The position numbers and the translations under genes were made by a program. The notes below the pieces were generated by a model that was not told the DNA's origin, made no database searches, and worked only from the letters and a program-made list of their open reading frames with translations. Shown one piece after another: positions 17,865 to 26,905 of a stretch of DNA of 64,000 bases. The stretch is from Rhizobium etli CFN 42 (GTDB lineage Bacteria; Pseudomonadota; Alphaproteobacteria; Rhizobiales; Rhizobiaceae), in NCBI RefSeq assembly GCF_000092045.1, contig NC_007765.1:434001-498000 (forward strand), written 5' to 3'. How positions within the stretch are numbered: position 1 is the stretch's first letter; every line of letters begins with the position of its first letter.

Positions 17865-18125
17865 TCAAGCGGCCTGTACCGCTGCGTTCAGCGGGATTTC
17901 GACGTCGATCTCCAGAGTGGAGACAAACTCGTTGCGGTCGATCGTCACCTGCACCTTGTCGTGGTCAAGCTCGACATGCTTTGCGATCACCGCAAGGATT
18001 TCCTCGCGCAGCAGCGAAACAAGGTCCGATCCTGCCGATGAGCGTTCGTGCGCAAGGAGCACCTGCAAGCGTTCGCGGGCGGCGGGTGCCGTTCTCTGCT
18101 TGTTGAAAAGACGGAAGATATTCAT
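17865..18125 (-). CDS. minE: cell division topological specificity factor MinE
   Basis: The product is 86 aa, the standard MinE length. The N-terminal [20 protein letters not shown] is the membrane-targeting and anti-MinCD helix region, followed by [10 protein letters not shown] and the C-terminal alpha/beta dimerisation part ([16 protein letters not shown], then VTIDR). MinE stimulates MinD ATP hydrolysis and drives pole-to-pole oscillation, keeping the division inhibitor away from mid-cell. Its ATG overlaps the minD stop codon by four bases, so it is translationally coupled as the last gene of minCDE. Confidence 0.96.
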   Translation of the reverse strand: MNIFRLFNKQRTAPAARERLQVLLAHERSSAGSDLVSLLREEILAVIAKHVELDHDKVQVTIDRNEFVSTLEIDVEIPLNAAVQAA

Positions 18126-18937
18126 GCTGCCCTCCGTCCGAAGATCTTGCCGAAAAGATTGCGCTTTTCCTCGGGGATCGTGACCGGCAAGGTTTCGCCG
18201 GCGAGCCGGCGAGCGGCATCGAAATAAGCCATCGCAGCCGCGCTGCGGCTTTCCGCCAGCGTGACCGGCGCACCGATGTTGGAGGCGCGCAGCACATCCA
18301 TGCTCTCAGGCACGATGCCGAGGAGCGGGATGGAGAGGATTTCCAGGACGTCGTCGACCTTCAGCATGTCACCGCGTTCGGCGCGGTTGGCGTCGTAACG
18401 GGTGAGCAGCAGGTGCTTTTCCATCCGCTCGCCGCGTTCGGCCTTGGCGGTCTTGGCATCGAGCAGGCCGATGATACGGTCGGAATCACGGACCGACGAA
18501 ACTTCCGGGTTGGTGACGACGACGGCAACGTCGGCATGGCGCATGGCAAGTGTCGCGCCGCGCTCGATTCCGGCGGGGCTGTCGCAGATGATCCAGTCGA
18601 AATAGCGCTTCAGATCGTTGATGACGCGCTCGACGCCCTCGGCCGTCAGATTGTCCTTGTCGCGGGTTTGAGAGGCCGGCAGCAGGAACAGCGTCTCCAG
18701 CCGCTTGTCGCGGATCAGCGCCTGGGTGAGCTTGGCATCCCCCTGGATGACGTTGATCAGGTCGTAGACGACCCTGCGCTCTGCGCCCATCACGAGGTCG
18801 AGATTGCGCAAGCCGACGTCGAAATCGACCACGACGACCTTTTCATTGCGTTGCGCCAGCGCCGCTCCCAAAGCGGCGGTCGAGGTCGTCTTTCCGACCC
18901 CGCCCTTGCCTGACGTGACGACGATCACTTTCCCCAT
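18122..18937 (-). CDS. minD: septum site-determining ATPase MinD
   Basis: The product is 271 aa. The deviant Walker [10 protein letters not shown] is at residues 10-18, with [16 protein letters not shown] (Walker A'/switch) at about 36-51 and DSPAGIERG (switch II) at about 118-126. The C-terminal amphipathic helix [13 protein letters not shown] is the membrane-targeting sequence. MinD binds the membrane as an ATP dimer and recruits MinC to block FtsZ rings near the poles. It lies between minC and minE in the usual order. Confidence 0.97.
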   Translation of the reverse strand: MGKVIVVTSGKGGVGKTTSTAALGAALAQRNEKVVVVDFDVGLRNLDLVMGAERRVVYDLINVIQGDAKLTQALIRDKRLETLFLLPASQTRDKDNLTAEGVERVINDLKRYFDWIICDSPAGIERGATLAMRHADVAVVVTNPEVSSVRDSDRIIGLLDAKTAKAERGERMEKHLLLTRYDANRAERGDMLKVDDVLEILSIPLLGIVPESMDVLRASNIGAPVTLAESRSAAAMAYFDAARRLAGETLPVTIPEEKRNLFGKIFGRRAA

Positions 18938-18968
18938 TTCTCTCTCCTTTGCCGTGGCCGCAGCCGGG

Positions 18969-19694
18969 TCAGATCAGTTTTTCCGCCATGATCGCGTCCT
19001 CTTCGAGCCAGAGCTGAACAGCCTGTCCGCGAAGATTGGGGGCCATGTCTTCCGCCATTTTGTAGATGCCGTCGATCGCCACCAGCTCGGCTTCGAGCTT
19101 GCGGCAAAAGATCCGCGCCGATGCGTTGCCGATGGAGCCTGCCATGGCCCGGCCGCGCAACGCGCCGTAGATGTGGACGGAGCCGCCGGCGATGACCTCG
19201 GCGCCCGAGGCAACAGCTCCGATCACGGTGACGTCGCCTTCCGGAAAAATCACCGACTGCCCCGAGCGCACCGGTTCCCTGATGACGATGGATTGCGTCG
19301 TCATTGCCGGGCGGGTCTCGGTCGCTGCCGGCTTGGCCACCGGATCGGCAGGCTCATTCGGCTGAACCTCGATGTCGGAGGCGGAGCGGCCGCCTTTCAG
19401 CGCCGGAGGCATGCCCGCGCCCAGGATCGACGGGCGCGCGCCCTCGATCCCCATGATGCTGACATTGCGCTTGGCAAGTTCGGCGATGAGGTCCTTCAAC
19501 TGCGGCCGGTCGATTTGCAGATCCGTCAAATCGAGCACGACAGGCCGTCCGAGGAAAAAGCCGGCCGAGCGGGCAGCCAGATCGTCCAGCCTGGCCAACC
19601 AATCATCGATCGGAAGGTCCGGGGACAGCATGACCGCCAGGAAAGAGCGGCCCTTGATGCGGATAGAGCGAGCGTCTGTTAGCACTTTGGTCAT
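18969..19694 (-). CDS. minC: septum formation inhibitor MinC
   Basis: The product is 241 aa. The N-terminal FtsZ-inhibiting domain (about residues 10-110) is joined by a proline/alanine-rich linker (about 115-140) to the C-terminal right-handed beta-helix. That helix has the signature GQSVIFPEGDVTVIGAVASG and GGSVHIYGALRGRAMAG, which dimerises and binds MinD. It is first of three co-oriented genes (31 bases to minD). Length and domain order are normal. Confidence 0.95.
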   Translation of the reverse strand: MTKVLTDARSIRIKGRSFLAVMLSPDLPIDDWLARLDDLAARSAGFFLGRPVVLDLTDLQIDRPQLKDLIAELAKRNVSIMGIEGARPSILGAGMPPALKGGRSASDIEVQPNEPADPVAKPAATETRPAMTTQSIVIREPVRSGQSVIFPEGDVTVIGAVASGAEVIAGGSVHIYGALRGRAMAGSIGNASARIFCRKLEAELVAIDGIYKMAEDMAPNLRGQAVQLWLEEDAIMAEKLI

Positions 19695-19904
19695 CTATGT
19701 GAAGAAATCGTTGACCATGTCTACCGCCGGTATGGTTAACAAAAGGTTAACGCGGCCCTAACATTCCCTATAACGGCACGACGTTTTTCGCGGCCGGGAT
19801 AATGCCAAGTTGTTGGAAATACAGAGCGATAAGAAGACGCCCCGCACAGTTAACGGTGCGACTTTCATCGCAAGCCGCAAATTCAACCGTCGCTTGGGCA
19901 ACGC

Positions 19905-20507
19905 TCAGCCTTGCGCCTTGCGTTGGGCGTCGGAAATGGCGCGTGCGGCCTCTTCCGACGAGTTGGCGAGCGTGCGCATCTCGGCGGCAAGCACGGCAAA
20001 GCCTGACCCAGCGGTGCCGGCACGCGCCGCCTCGATGCCGGCGTTGACGGCGAGCAGCTTGAGGTAACGCAGCGACTGCAGGATCTCGTTGGTCTTCGAG
20101 GCGGTGACGCGCATGTCGGCGGTCTGTTCGTCGATTCGCTGATAGAGCGATTCGATATTGATGATGCTGCCTTCGAGATAGAGAAGTTCAGCGTTCTCGT
20201 CCCAGATTCCGCCACCGGTCTCGGTCGCCCAGATGAGATGGCCCCCGGCGTGGCGGATGCGGTATTCCATCGTCCAGTCCGTCCGCTGCTCGAGCGCCCG
20301 CCCGACCACCTCGTCCATCAAGGGCACGTCTTCCTCGTACATGATCGAGGTGAAAGTCCGTGTCCTGTTGCCGATGATTTCGTCGGCAGGGTAACCGAAG
20401 ATGCGCTCGATGCCGTTGGTCATCTCAAGCATCGTGTAGTTTTCGTCGGCGCGGCAGCGGTAAAGAAAACCGCTCATGCGCCCGAGAATGCTTGTTTGAA
20501 AATCCAT
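19905..20507 (-). CDS. PAS domain protein with short MCP-like signalling tip
   Basis: The product is 200 aa with no membrane segment. Residues about 10-125 form a PAS fold with PAC motif (IFGYPADEIIGNRTRTFTSI, then WTMEYRIRHAGGHLIWATE). After a coiled-coil linker comes the hairpin tip of methyl-accepting chemotaxis receptors: LKLLAVNAGIEAARAGTAG then SGFAVLAAEMRTLANSSEEA. Classical receptors have two long helices around this tip; here the protein stops about 15 residues after it, so the methylation region and return helix are nearly absent. It may be a soluble redox or ligand sensor that joins receptor arrays, or a degenerate receptor. It stands alone between minC and tmm. Confidence 0.75.
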   Translation of the reverse strand: MDFQTSILGRMSGFLYRCRADENYTMLEMTNGIERIFGYPADEIIGNRTRTFTSIMYEEDVPLMDEVVGRALEQRTDWTMEYRIRHAGGHLIWATETGGGIWDENAELLYLEGSIINIESLYQRIDEQTADMRVTASKTNEILQSLRYLKLLAVNAGIEAARAGTAGSGFAVLAAEMRTLANSSEEAARAISDAQRKAQG

Positions 20508-20686
20508 GAGGGCCTCGCTCGAAAGGAGGAATTGCGAATTGGATTACTCACTTCACTTTAAACGTTGGAAGGAGCCGCAGCGAACGGCTCTCTTCCTGCC
20601 ATGCGGGGCCGCAGCACTTTGAATCTGCCGCATGACTTTATCCGGAAATCGATTCGGATTTAATAAATTATGCGGCATCCCCGCCA

Positions 20687-22024
20687 TCAGTTGCGCAGAT
20701 ATTCCTCCATGGAATCGTCGAGCGCCTCGACCCACGGCGTATGATGCTTCGGCGACATGTTGCCGGTCATCAGCGACCGGTAGGCATGATCGCGGAAGCC
20801 CATGATGTTGTGGGCCTTGTGATGTTCCCATTCCATGAAGGTCCGGTTGGTGCCTTCGATGTCGAAGGAAGGATAATCGGTCTCGGCGAGCAGTTCCTTC
20901 ACATAGTCACCCTGATACCAGATCATCTGCTCGGCATCCTCGAGCGTCTCCTCGCGGGCGCGCCACATGTCGAAATTCGCCTTCAGTTCCTCTTCCGGCG
21001 GCAGGGTGATGCGGCCCATCATCACGTCGCGCGCCCACCAGGCCTGCACGTCGAACATGTTGAAGGTATAGAACTGGTCCTGCATGCCGATATAGAAGAG
21101 CTGCGGGTTCTTGTCGAAGATTACGCCCTTGTAGAGGCTGTCGGCCCACAGGCGGTTGGCGGTCTTCAGCCGGAGATCGTCGGGCAGGAAGGGGAAATGG
21201 TGCTGGTATCCGGTACATAGGATCAAGGCGTCGACTTCCTTGCTCGAATCGTCGAGGAAATGCGCGGTGCGGTTTTCGAGCCTGGTCAGCAGCGGCCGTT
21301 CTTCGAAATTCTCCGGCCACTTGAAGCCCATCGGCTTTGAACGGTAGCTCGTCGTCACCGATTTCGCGCCGTATTTCCAGCACTGCGAACCGATGTCTTC
21401 GGCCGAATAGCTGCGGCCGACGATCAAGATGTCCTTGCCCTTGAACTCGAGAGCGTCGCGGAAATCATGGGCGTGCAGGACGCGGCCGTTGAAGGTCTTC
21501 ACACCTTCAAAATAGGGCACGTTCGGGGTCGAGAAGTGGCCTGATGCAACGACGACATAGTCGAATTCCTCGTCATACATCCGGTCTTCGATGCGGTTAT
21601 GCGCCGTCACCGTGAATTTCTTCATGGCCTCATCGAAGCGGACCATCCGCACTGGCGTGCTGAAGCGCACCCAGTGGCGGACATTCGCTTTCTCGACGCG
21701 GCCCTTGATATAGTCCCAGAGCACGGCGCGCGGCGGGTAGGAGGCAATCGGTTTGCCGAAATGCTCCTCGAAGGAATAATCGGCGAATTCGAGGCATTCC
21801 TTCGGACCGTTCGACCAGAGATAGCGATACATGCTTCCATGGACGGGCTCGCCATATTCGTCGAGGCCGGTTCGCCAGGTATAGTTCCAGAGCCCGCCCC
21901 AGTCCGACTGCTTTTCGAAGCAGACGATCTCCGGGATTTCGGCGCCCTTCTGGGCAGCCGATTGAAAGGCGCGCAGCTGCGCAAGCCCGGAAGGACCGGC
22001 ACCGATCACGGCTACTCTTGTCAT
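20687..22024 (-). CDS. tmm: trimethylamine monooxygenase (Tmm), bacterial flavin monooxygenase
   Basis: The product is 445 aa, the usual length for bacterial FMO/Tmm. The FAD motif GAGPSG is at residues 8-13. The FMO fingerprint is present as [19 protein letters not shown], and the NADPH-binding [10 protein letters not shown] is in the middle. It oxidises trimethylamine to TMAO with NADPH and oxygen in the cytosol. It is the last gene in a co-oriented run of 11 that starts at mgsA, 108 bases after dmmC, and tdm for the next step is close by. The neighbourhood makes a TMA role far more likely than a generic Baeyer-Villiger or indole-oxidising FMO. Confidence 0.92.
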   Translation of the reverse strand: MTRVAVIGAGPSGLAQLRAFQSAAQKGAEIPEIVCFEKQSDWGGLWNYTWRTGLDEYGEPVHGSMYRYLWSNGPKECLEFADYSFEEHFGKPIASYPPRAVLWDYIKGRVEKANVRHWVRFSTPVRMVRFDEAMKKFTVTAHNRIEDRMYDEEFDYVVVASGHFSTPNVPYFEGVKTFNGRVLHAHDFRDALEFKGKDILIVGRSYSAEDIGSQCWKYGAKSVTTSYRSKPMGFKWPENFEERPLLTRLENRTAHFLDDSSKEVDALILCTGYQHHFPFLPDDLRLKTANRLWADSLYKGVIFDKNPQLFYIGMQDQFYTFNMFDVQAWWARDVMMGRITLPPEEELKANFDMWRAREETLEDAEQMIWYQGDYVKELLAETDYPSFDIEGTNRTFMEWEHHKAHNIMGFRDHAYRSLMTGNMSPKHHTPWVEALDDSMEEYLRN

Positions 22025-22132
22025 GAAGCATTCCCCTCTTGATTATATGGCATTGTGTGCCGGATAACTCCTCGACCTAAAATCGAAGAAGGCCAGGATT
22101 ATGCAGAAATTCAAACTGTTACGGCATTTCTC

Positions 22133-23173
22133 TCAGTCCGGATAAATGCCGGGGCTGGTCGGAGCCCCGTCGTCATATTTCGAAAGCCAGTCGATTGTCG
22201 TCTCGCGGTAACGGGTGAGTCCCTTGTAGTCGATGAGTTCCGGCGGCAGCGTCTTCAGCACGCGCGGGAAGCGCCGCGCCCATTTCGGCACGGTGACGAG
22301 CTCTTCCATGTTCATCAGGTAGCAGCGTATGACGAAAAGGATGGCGTTCGAGCGCGGCAGGCGCCAGAGGCTTTGCAGCTCGACTCGCAGATGCACTTTC
22401 TCGCCGACATTCTCCGGCGTCACCGTCGTACGGTCGGGGCCCCATTTGTGATAATTCTCCGGGCTGGTGTCGAGCCGCGGATTGATCGTCATCGTCCAGT
22501 TGAAGCGCCGTGTCGGCTTGCCCTGCTGCAGGTTCAAAAGGAATTTCAGCGCCCGGTCGAAGACACCGATCTGATGGGCGAGCGGCACCGGCCCGTGCCA
22601 TTCCATGAAGTTCATGCCGATGTCGAAATCGAGCGACCAATCGGCTTGCGTCGTCACCATGCCGGCATCCATCCACAAATTGCCGTCGCGCTGGTCGACG
22701 ATGCAGAAATCACCCTGGGCCTGGCGGGTGATATATTCGAAGGGTTCATAGGGCAGCGTCGAGGCATCGCCGAAGGTGAAGCTGTCGTCGATGCCGAGCG
22801 GCCGGTTGATCCAGCGCCATTGGTCACCGTTGCGGATCAGGGTGAAATGCTCGGGGTAACCCGCCGCCTGCTCTTCCATCAGCAGTTCGAGCGTGTCCCA
22901 TTGGGCGCTCATCATGTGCGGCAGCGCCTGATAGCGCAGCGGATCTTCCTTCAGCACCAGCGCTCGATCCTGCATCTCGGCGACGTAATGCTCGTCGACA
23001 TCGATCAGGTTTTCGTAGACGGTTCCCGCCCGGCCGCGCACATGCGGTTCCATGTTGACCGAATACATGTATTCGTCGCGATCGAAGGGAAACGGGAAAC
23101 GACGGATATTGCCAGGGCTGTTCCGGTAGCTGAAATCGTCCCGGAATGTTTCTTGCTTGAAGGCGATTGCCAT
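22133..23173 (-). CDS. dmmC: dimethylamine monooxygenase subunit DmmC (heme-dependent oxidative N-demethylase, DUF3445)
   Basis: The product is 346 aa of the DUF3445 / heme-dependent oxidative N-demethylase family. Typical stretches are DEHYVAEMQDRALVLKEDP, GDFCIVDQRDGNLWMDAGMV and RNGDQWRWINRPLG. It is the last of the dmmDABC block, which matches the order in Pseudomonas mendocina where DmmABC converts dimethylamine to methylamine and formaldehyde using NADPH. In this type of enzyme the DUF3445 chain is expected to carry the heme or act next to it. It starts 24 bases after dmmB. Subunit letters follow gene order, so the letter is less certain than the complex. Confidence 0.88.
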   Translation of the reverse strand: MAIAFKQETFRDDFSYRNSPGNIRRFPFPFDRDEYMYSVNMEPHVRGRAGTVYENLIDVDEHYVAEMQDRALVLKEDPLRYQALPHMMSAQWDTLELLMEEQAAGYPEHFTLIRNGDQWRWINRPLGIDDSFTFGDASTLPYEPFEYITRQAQGDFCIVDQRDGNLWMDAGMVTTQADWSLDFDIGMNFMEWHGPVPLAHQIGVFDRALKFLLNLQQGKPTRRFNWTMTINPRLDTSPENYHKWGPDRTTVTPENVGEKVHLRVELQSLWRLPRSNAILFVIRCYLMNMEELVTVPKWARRFPRVLKTLPPELIDYKGLTRYRETTIDWLSKYDDGAPTSPGIYPD

Positions 23174-23197
23174 GTCCGGTCTCCTTTTTTGATGCCG

Positions 23198-24163
23198 TCA
23201 GAGATCAAGATGAAGCGTGTTTCCCTCGAAGCGGGAAACACAGATCATCACCTTGCTGCCGGATGCCTTTTCTTCGCTTGTCAGATAGACGTCGTTGTGC
23301 AGCAGTTTGCCATCGCAGACGGCGACCGCCGTTTCGCATTGACCGCAGGCGCCGCCGCGACAGAGGAAGGGGGCGTCGACGCCGGCCGCCTCGATCGCCT
23401 CCAGCATGCTTTCGTGATGGCCGACCTTCACGGTCTTGCCGGAGCGTAGAAGCTCGATCGTGAAGGGCTTCCCGGGCAAAGAGGAAAGAAACCGTTCCGA
23501 ATGCAGGTTCTGCTCTGGCCAGCCGGCATCGAGCCCCGCTTTCATCACGCCGTCGATCATGCCGGAGGGGCCGCAGACATAAAGATGCGTGCCGAGCGGC
23601 TGGCAGTCGAGCAGACGCGACAGCGGGATGGCACCGCCTTCGGCGTCGCAATAGATCTTGATGCGATGCGGGCCATAGCGCTCCAGGAGTTCCCGCCAGT
23701 AGGCGCCGCGGTCGCGCGTTCGAATGGCGTAATGCAGCTCGAAGGCGGCGCCTCCGCGGGAAAACTGCTCCATCATCGCAATGAAAGGGGTAATGCCGAT
23801 GCCACCGGCGATCAGAACATGCTTGCGCCCGCGCCAGTCGGGCTGGAAGAGGTTGACGGGATAACTGACCTTCAGCTCGTCGCCTTCGCTGACCTTCTCA
23901 TGCATGAAGGTGGAGCCGCCGCGTGAATCCTCGACATGCAGCACGCTGATTTCGTAGGCCGCGCAATCATGCGGGGGAGACATCAGCGAGTAGGCATTGC
24001 GGCGCATATGGCCGCCATCGTTCATCGAGACGATGATATGCGCGCCGCCTGAAAAATACGGCATCGGCTTGCCATCCAGGCGCTCGAAGCGGAAACGCTT
24101 GACGCGCTCGGCGATCGGAGTGATCCGCGCTACGCGCACGGGAATTTCAGTACCGCCGCTCAA
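23198..24163 (-). CDS. dmmB: dimethylamine monooxygenase reductase subunit DmmB
   Basis: The product is a 321-aa phthalate-dioxygenase-reductase-type protein. The FMN/NAD part (residues about 1-225) has RRNAYSLMSPPHDC for flavin and HVLIAGGIGITPFIAMM for the NAD(P) domain. The C-terminal plant-type [2Fe-2S] domain has FLCRGGACGQCETAV plus a fourth Cys further on. It passes electrons from NAD(P)H to the oxygenase part of the dimethylamine demethylase. Its ATG overlaps the dmmA stop by four bases, so it is translationally coupled to dmmA. Confidence 0.9.
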   Translation of the reverse strand: MSGGTEIPVRVARITPIAERVKRFRFERLDGKPMPYFSGGAHIIVSMNDGGHMRRNAYSLMSPPHDCAAYEISVLHVEDSRGGSTFMHEKVSEGDELKVSYPVNLFQPDWRGRKHVLIAGGIGITPFIAMMEQFSRGGAAFELHYAIRTRDRGAYWRELLERYGPHRIKIYCDAEGGAIPLSRLLDCQPLGTHLYVCGPSGMIDGVMKAGLDAGWPEQNLHSERFLSSLPGKPFTIELLRSGKTVKVGHHESMLEAIEAAGVDAPFLCRGGACGQCETAVAVCDGKLLHNDVYLTSEEKASGSKVMICVSRFEGNTLHLDL

Positions 24164-24765
24164 AGGAACAACTCCTCTGGCCCAGGCGCGCTGCCGGGCT
24201 CTTCCGCGTCGATGTTGACGCCCTGGAAGGCGGCGAGCCGCCGCGAATAGTGATCACGGACGAGAAGCGTCAGCCCGCAATGGCTGCAGGCGAAGGGGCT
24301 GGCGGTGACGTCGTCAGTGATACCCTTGCAATGGACGCATTGCACCCGCCTGGCCAGCGAGCCCCGATGCTCGGTGATGATGGAGGCGTGGTCCATGCCG
24401 TAGTCAAGCGCCACGAGCATCGCCTGGCCGATGAAGCCCTCCGTGCCGGAGATATAAAGCCGAGTGCCCATGTGAGCCGTCGCGAGCGAGCCCTTCAACC
24501 GGAAGAGAAGCGTTGCGATCGTCGGCGCCGTGAAGAACATGTCGGAGCCGAGCCGGCGCAGGGACTCATCTAGGCCGGAGCCTTGAGAACCGCGGGCGAC
24601 ATAGAGGATCTCACTGCGGGAAAGAGCCGTTTCGTCAAGCGCGGGCTGCTGATCCAGGAGAGCCCTGGCGCCCTCCCCCTCGAGTGCGAAAATGTGCCGC
24701 CGGGCGCGCGGCTGGATGGTCAGGCCCTTATAGACTGGTCGGCTCTTGATGCCTGCAACGAGCAT
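24160..24765 (-). CDS. dmmA: dimethylamine monooxygenase subunit DmmA
   Basis: The product is 201 aa, the small subunit of the DmmABC complex. The N-terminal part is an alpha/beta domain (GTRLYISGTEGFIGQAM is well conserved in this family). The C-terminus holds two CxxC pairs, CVHC and CSHC, a zinc-ribbon or rubredoxin-like knuckle that may hold a metal or assist electron transfer. It sits 11 bases after the dmmD stop and overlaps dmmB. The family assignment rests on the CxxC-tailed small protein being always paired with a DmmB-like reductase and DUF3445. Confidence 0.85.
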   Translation of the reverse strand: MLVAGIKSRPVYKGLTIQPRARRHIFALEGEGARALLDQQPALDETALSRSEILYVARGSQGSGLDESLRRLGSDMFFTAPTIATLLFRLKGSLATAHMGTRLYISGTEGFIGQAMLVALDYGMDHASIITEHRGSLARRVQCVHCKGITDDVTASPFACSHCGLTLLVRDHYSRRLAAFQGVNIDAEEPGSAPGPEELFL

Positions 24766-24776
24766 TGGCGTGCTCC

Positions 24777-25910
24777 TTAACCTACGGCAGTCCTCTTCTT
24801 CTTTTCCGGGTCGTCGAAGGGAAGCGTATGGGCGGTGGCGCTTGCCTTGACGGTCTTGCCGCGGACTTCGAGTTTCGTCCCGTGCACCGCCTTGTCAACG
24901 TCGAGGCGGGCGATCGCCATGGATTTCTTCGTCAGTGAGGAATAGCTTGGGCAGGTGATGACCCCGACCTTTTTGCCGTCGGCAAAGACCTCGTCGCCGA
25001 GATCGGCCGGTCCGTCGGCGTCGATCAGCATGCCGAAGATCTTGAAGCGCTCCTTGCCCTCGAGACGGGCATGTTCCTCGGCGCCGCGGAAGCCCGTCTT
25101 GCCGGGGCTGACGGTGAAGTCGAGGCCGAGTTCCCAGAGACTGTCGCCGGGCGGCTGGTCGGCGAAGGGATACATTTGCGAATTGTCGTAGGGGTAGAAC
25201 AGCAGATAGCTTTCGACGCGCAGCATGTCGAGGACCGAGAAGCAGCAGGGGATGATGCCCATCTCCTTGCCTTCCTCGACGATCCTGTCCCAAACCATCA
25301 CGGCGTCCTGGCCGCGCACGAAGATCTCGTAGCCGCGCTCGCCGGTATAGCCGGTGCGCGAAATCATCACGGGCGCGCCGAATAGCGTCGTCTGCATGTG
25401 GTGAAAATATTTGAGGTCGCGGATGCCAGGCACATATTTGGCGAGGTAATCGACTGCAAGCGGCCCCTGCAGCGACAGGTCGTGCAGGTCGTCGTCGAAC
25501 AGCACGGCGCAATTGCGGCCCGCCGCCTGCTTGACGACTTCCTCGTGGCCGGAGCCGGAGCCATGCACGAGCATCCAGGAATTCGGGCCGGTGCGATAGA
25601 CGATGCAATCGTCGGTGAAGTGGCCGCGGTCGTTCAGCATGGTCGCGTAGACCGAGCGGCCGGGATAGATCTTCGTCAGGTCGCGGGTGGTGATGTAGTC
25701 GAGGACAGCGATGGCGTGCGGGCCGACCAGGTGCACCTTCTTAAGGCCGGAAACATCCATGATGCCGGCCTTGGTGCGGACTGCGACATGCTCTTCCGAC
25801 ATGTCCTTCTCGTAGGTCCAGGCGGTTCCCATACCGCTCCAGTCTTCGAGCTTCGATCCCAGAGCGCGATGCCGATCCGCCAAGGCGGAGAAACGCCATG
25901 ATAGAGCCAT
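24777..25910 (-). CDS. dmmD: GcvT-like tetrahydrofolate-dependent protein DmmD
   Basis: The product is 377 aa, homologous along its length to the glycine cleavage T-protein. Conserved parts are VRTKAGIMDVSGLKKVHLVG, SRTGYTGERGYEIFVRG and a C-terminal EVRGKTVKASA barrel. There is no gcvH or gcvP nearby. It is the first gene of dmmDABC, so the likely job is to transfer the formaldehyde from dimethylamine demethylation to tetrahydrofolate, giving methylene-THF for FolD just upstream in the same run. The start ATG follows GAGGGAACGG. Aminomethyltransferase in glycine cleavage is the less likely alternative. Confidence 0.85.
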   Translation of the reverse strand: MALSWRFSALADRHRALGSKLEDWSGMGTAWTYEKDMSEEHVAVRTKAGIMDVSGLKKVHLVGPHAIAVLDYITTRDLTKIYPGRSVYATMLNDRGHFTDDCIVYRTGPNSWMLVHGSGSGHEEVVKQAAGRNCAVLFDDDLHDLSLQGPLAVDYLAKYVPGIRDLKYFHHMQTTLFGAPVMISRTGYTGERGYEIFVRGQDAVMVWDRIVEEGKEMGIIPCCFSVLDMLRVESYLLFYPYDNSQMYPFADQPPGDSLWELGLDFTVSPGKTGFRGAEEHARLEGKERFKIFGMLIDADGPADLGDEVFADGKKVGVITCPSYSSLTKKSMAIARLDVDKAVHGTKLEVRGKTVKASATAHTLPFDDPEKKKRTAVG

Positions 25911-25926
25911 TTCCGTTCCCTCTTAT

Positions 25927-25939
25927 TTCCTGTACGGAA
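25927..25939. promoter_or_regulatory. TTCC-N5-GGAA palindrome upstream of dmmD
   Basis: TTCC-tgtac-GGAA lies 17-29 bases upstream of the dmmD start, with a further TTTCC at 25946-25950. Together with the 92-base gap before dmmD it suggests an internal promoter or operator. No regulator is assigned. Confidence 0.3.
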
Positions 25940-26002
25940 TAATTGTTTCCTGACTATATAAATCTTTCACGTCATGGCAAGGCCCGCCAGACGGCATTCC
26001 AC

Positions 26003-26902
26003 TCAAAACTTCGGCGGCACCTGGCCTGCGGCGCGATGGGCGGCGATGACAGTATTGGCCATCAGCATGGCGATGGTCATCGGCCCGACACCGCCGGGCA
26101 CCGGCGTGATGGTGCCGGCAATCTCGGAGACTTCCCGGAAGGCGACGTCGCCGACCAGCCGGGTCTTGCCCTCGCCCTTCTCAGGAGCCGGCACCCGATT
26201 GATGCCGACATCGATCACGGTCGCGCCGGGCTTGACCCAATCGGCCTTGACCATCTCCGGCCGGCCGACGGCGGCGACCAGAATATCGGCGTTGCGGCAG
26301 ACTTCGGCGAGATTCTTGGTTCTGGAGTGCGCGATCGTCACCGTCGCATTGGCGTTGAGAAGCAATTGCGCCATCGGCTTGCCGAACAGATTGGAACGGC
26401 CGATGACGACGGCGTTGAGGCCGGAGAGATCCTCGCCATGGGTGCGGCGAACGAAGACCATGGCGCCGGCCGGCGTGCAGGAGACCAGACCGGTCTTCAG
26501 GTCGCCGGTGGCGAGCTTGCCGGCATTGACGACGCTCAGGCCGTCGACATCCTTTTCCGGCAGGATCGACTGGATGATCGGCTCGCTGTCGAGCGGCTTT
26601 GGCAAGGGCAATTGCACCAGGATGCCGTGGATCGACGGATCGGCGTTGAGCGTGGCGACGAGGCCTGCCAGTTCCTCCTGCGTCGTCTCGGCCGGCAGCG
26701 TGTGCTGCACAGACTTGAAACCGCATTCCTTCGCCATGCGGCTCTTGGAGCCGACATAGGCGTGGCTTGCCGGATCGTCGCCGACGATGATGACCGCAAG
26801 GCCGGTGGTGACGCCGCTCACCATTTCCAGCGCTGCCGTCGCACTCTTGACCGTCTGAATGACCGATGCAGCTATAAGCTTGCCGTCGATGACCTCGACC
26901 AT
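26003..26902 (-). CDS. folD: bifunctional methylene-THF dehydrogenase / methenyl-THF cyclohydrolase (FolD)
   Basis: The product is 299 aa. The substrate site has the conserved [13 protein letters not shown] with Lys, then [10 protein letters not shown] and PEKDVDGLS. The NADP loop is [16 protein letters not shown], a variant of the usual V-G-R-S-x-I-V-G-x-P. It ends with the family's [16 protein letters not shown]. It oxidises methylene-THF to methenyl-THF and hydrolyses it to 10-formyl-THF. It starts three bases after the purU stop, so the pair is set to turn C1 units from methylamine demethylation into formate. It is probably a second copy besides a housekeeping folD elsewhere. Confidence 0.95.
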   Translation of the reverse strand: MVEVIDGKLIAASVIQTVKSATAALEMVSGVTTGLAVIIVGDDPASHAYVGSKSRMAKECGFKSVQHTLPAETTQEELAGLVATLNADPSIHGILVQLPLPKPLDSEPIIQSILPEKDVDGLSVVNAGKLATGDLKTGLVSCTPAGAMVFVRRTHGEDLSGLNAVVIGRSNLFGKPMAQLLLNANATVTIAHSRTKNLAEVCRNADILVAAVGRPEMVKADWVKPGATVIDVGINRVPAPEKGEGKTRLVGDVAFREVSEIAGTITPVPGGVGPMTIAMLMANTVIAAHRAAGQVPPKF

Positions 26903-26905
26903 CTC

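Noticed and set aside
22055..23449. 464-codon plus-strand open frame opposite dmmC
   Set aside because: Antisense to DUF3445 and part of dmmB; no recognisable domain.
24777..25910. Calling this gene gcvT of glycine cleavage
   Set aside because: No gcvH or gcvP is nearby and it heads dmmABC; the DmmD role fits better.
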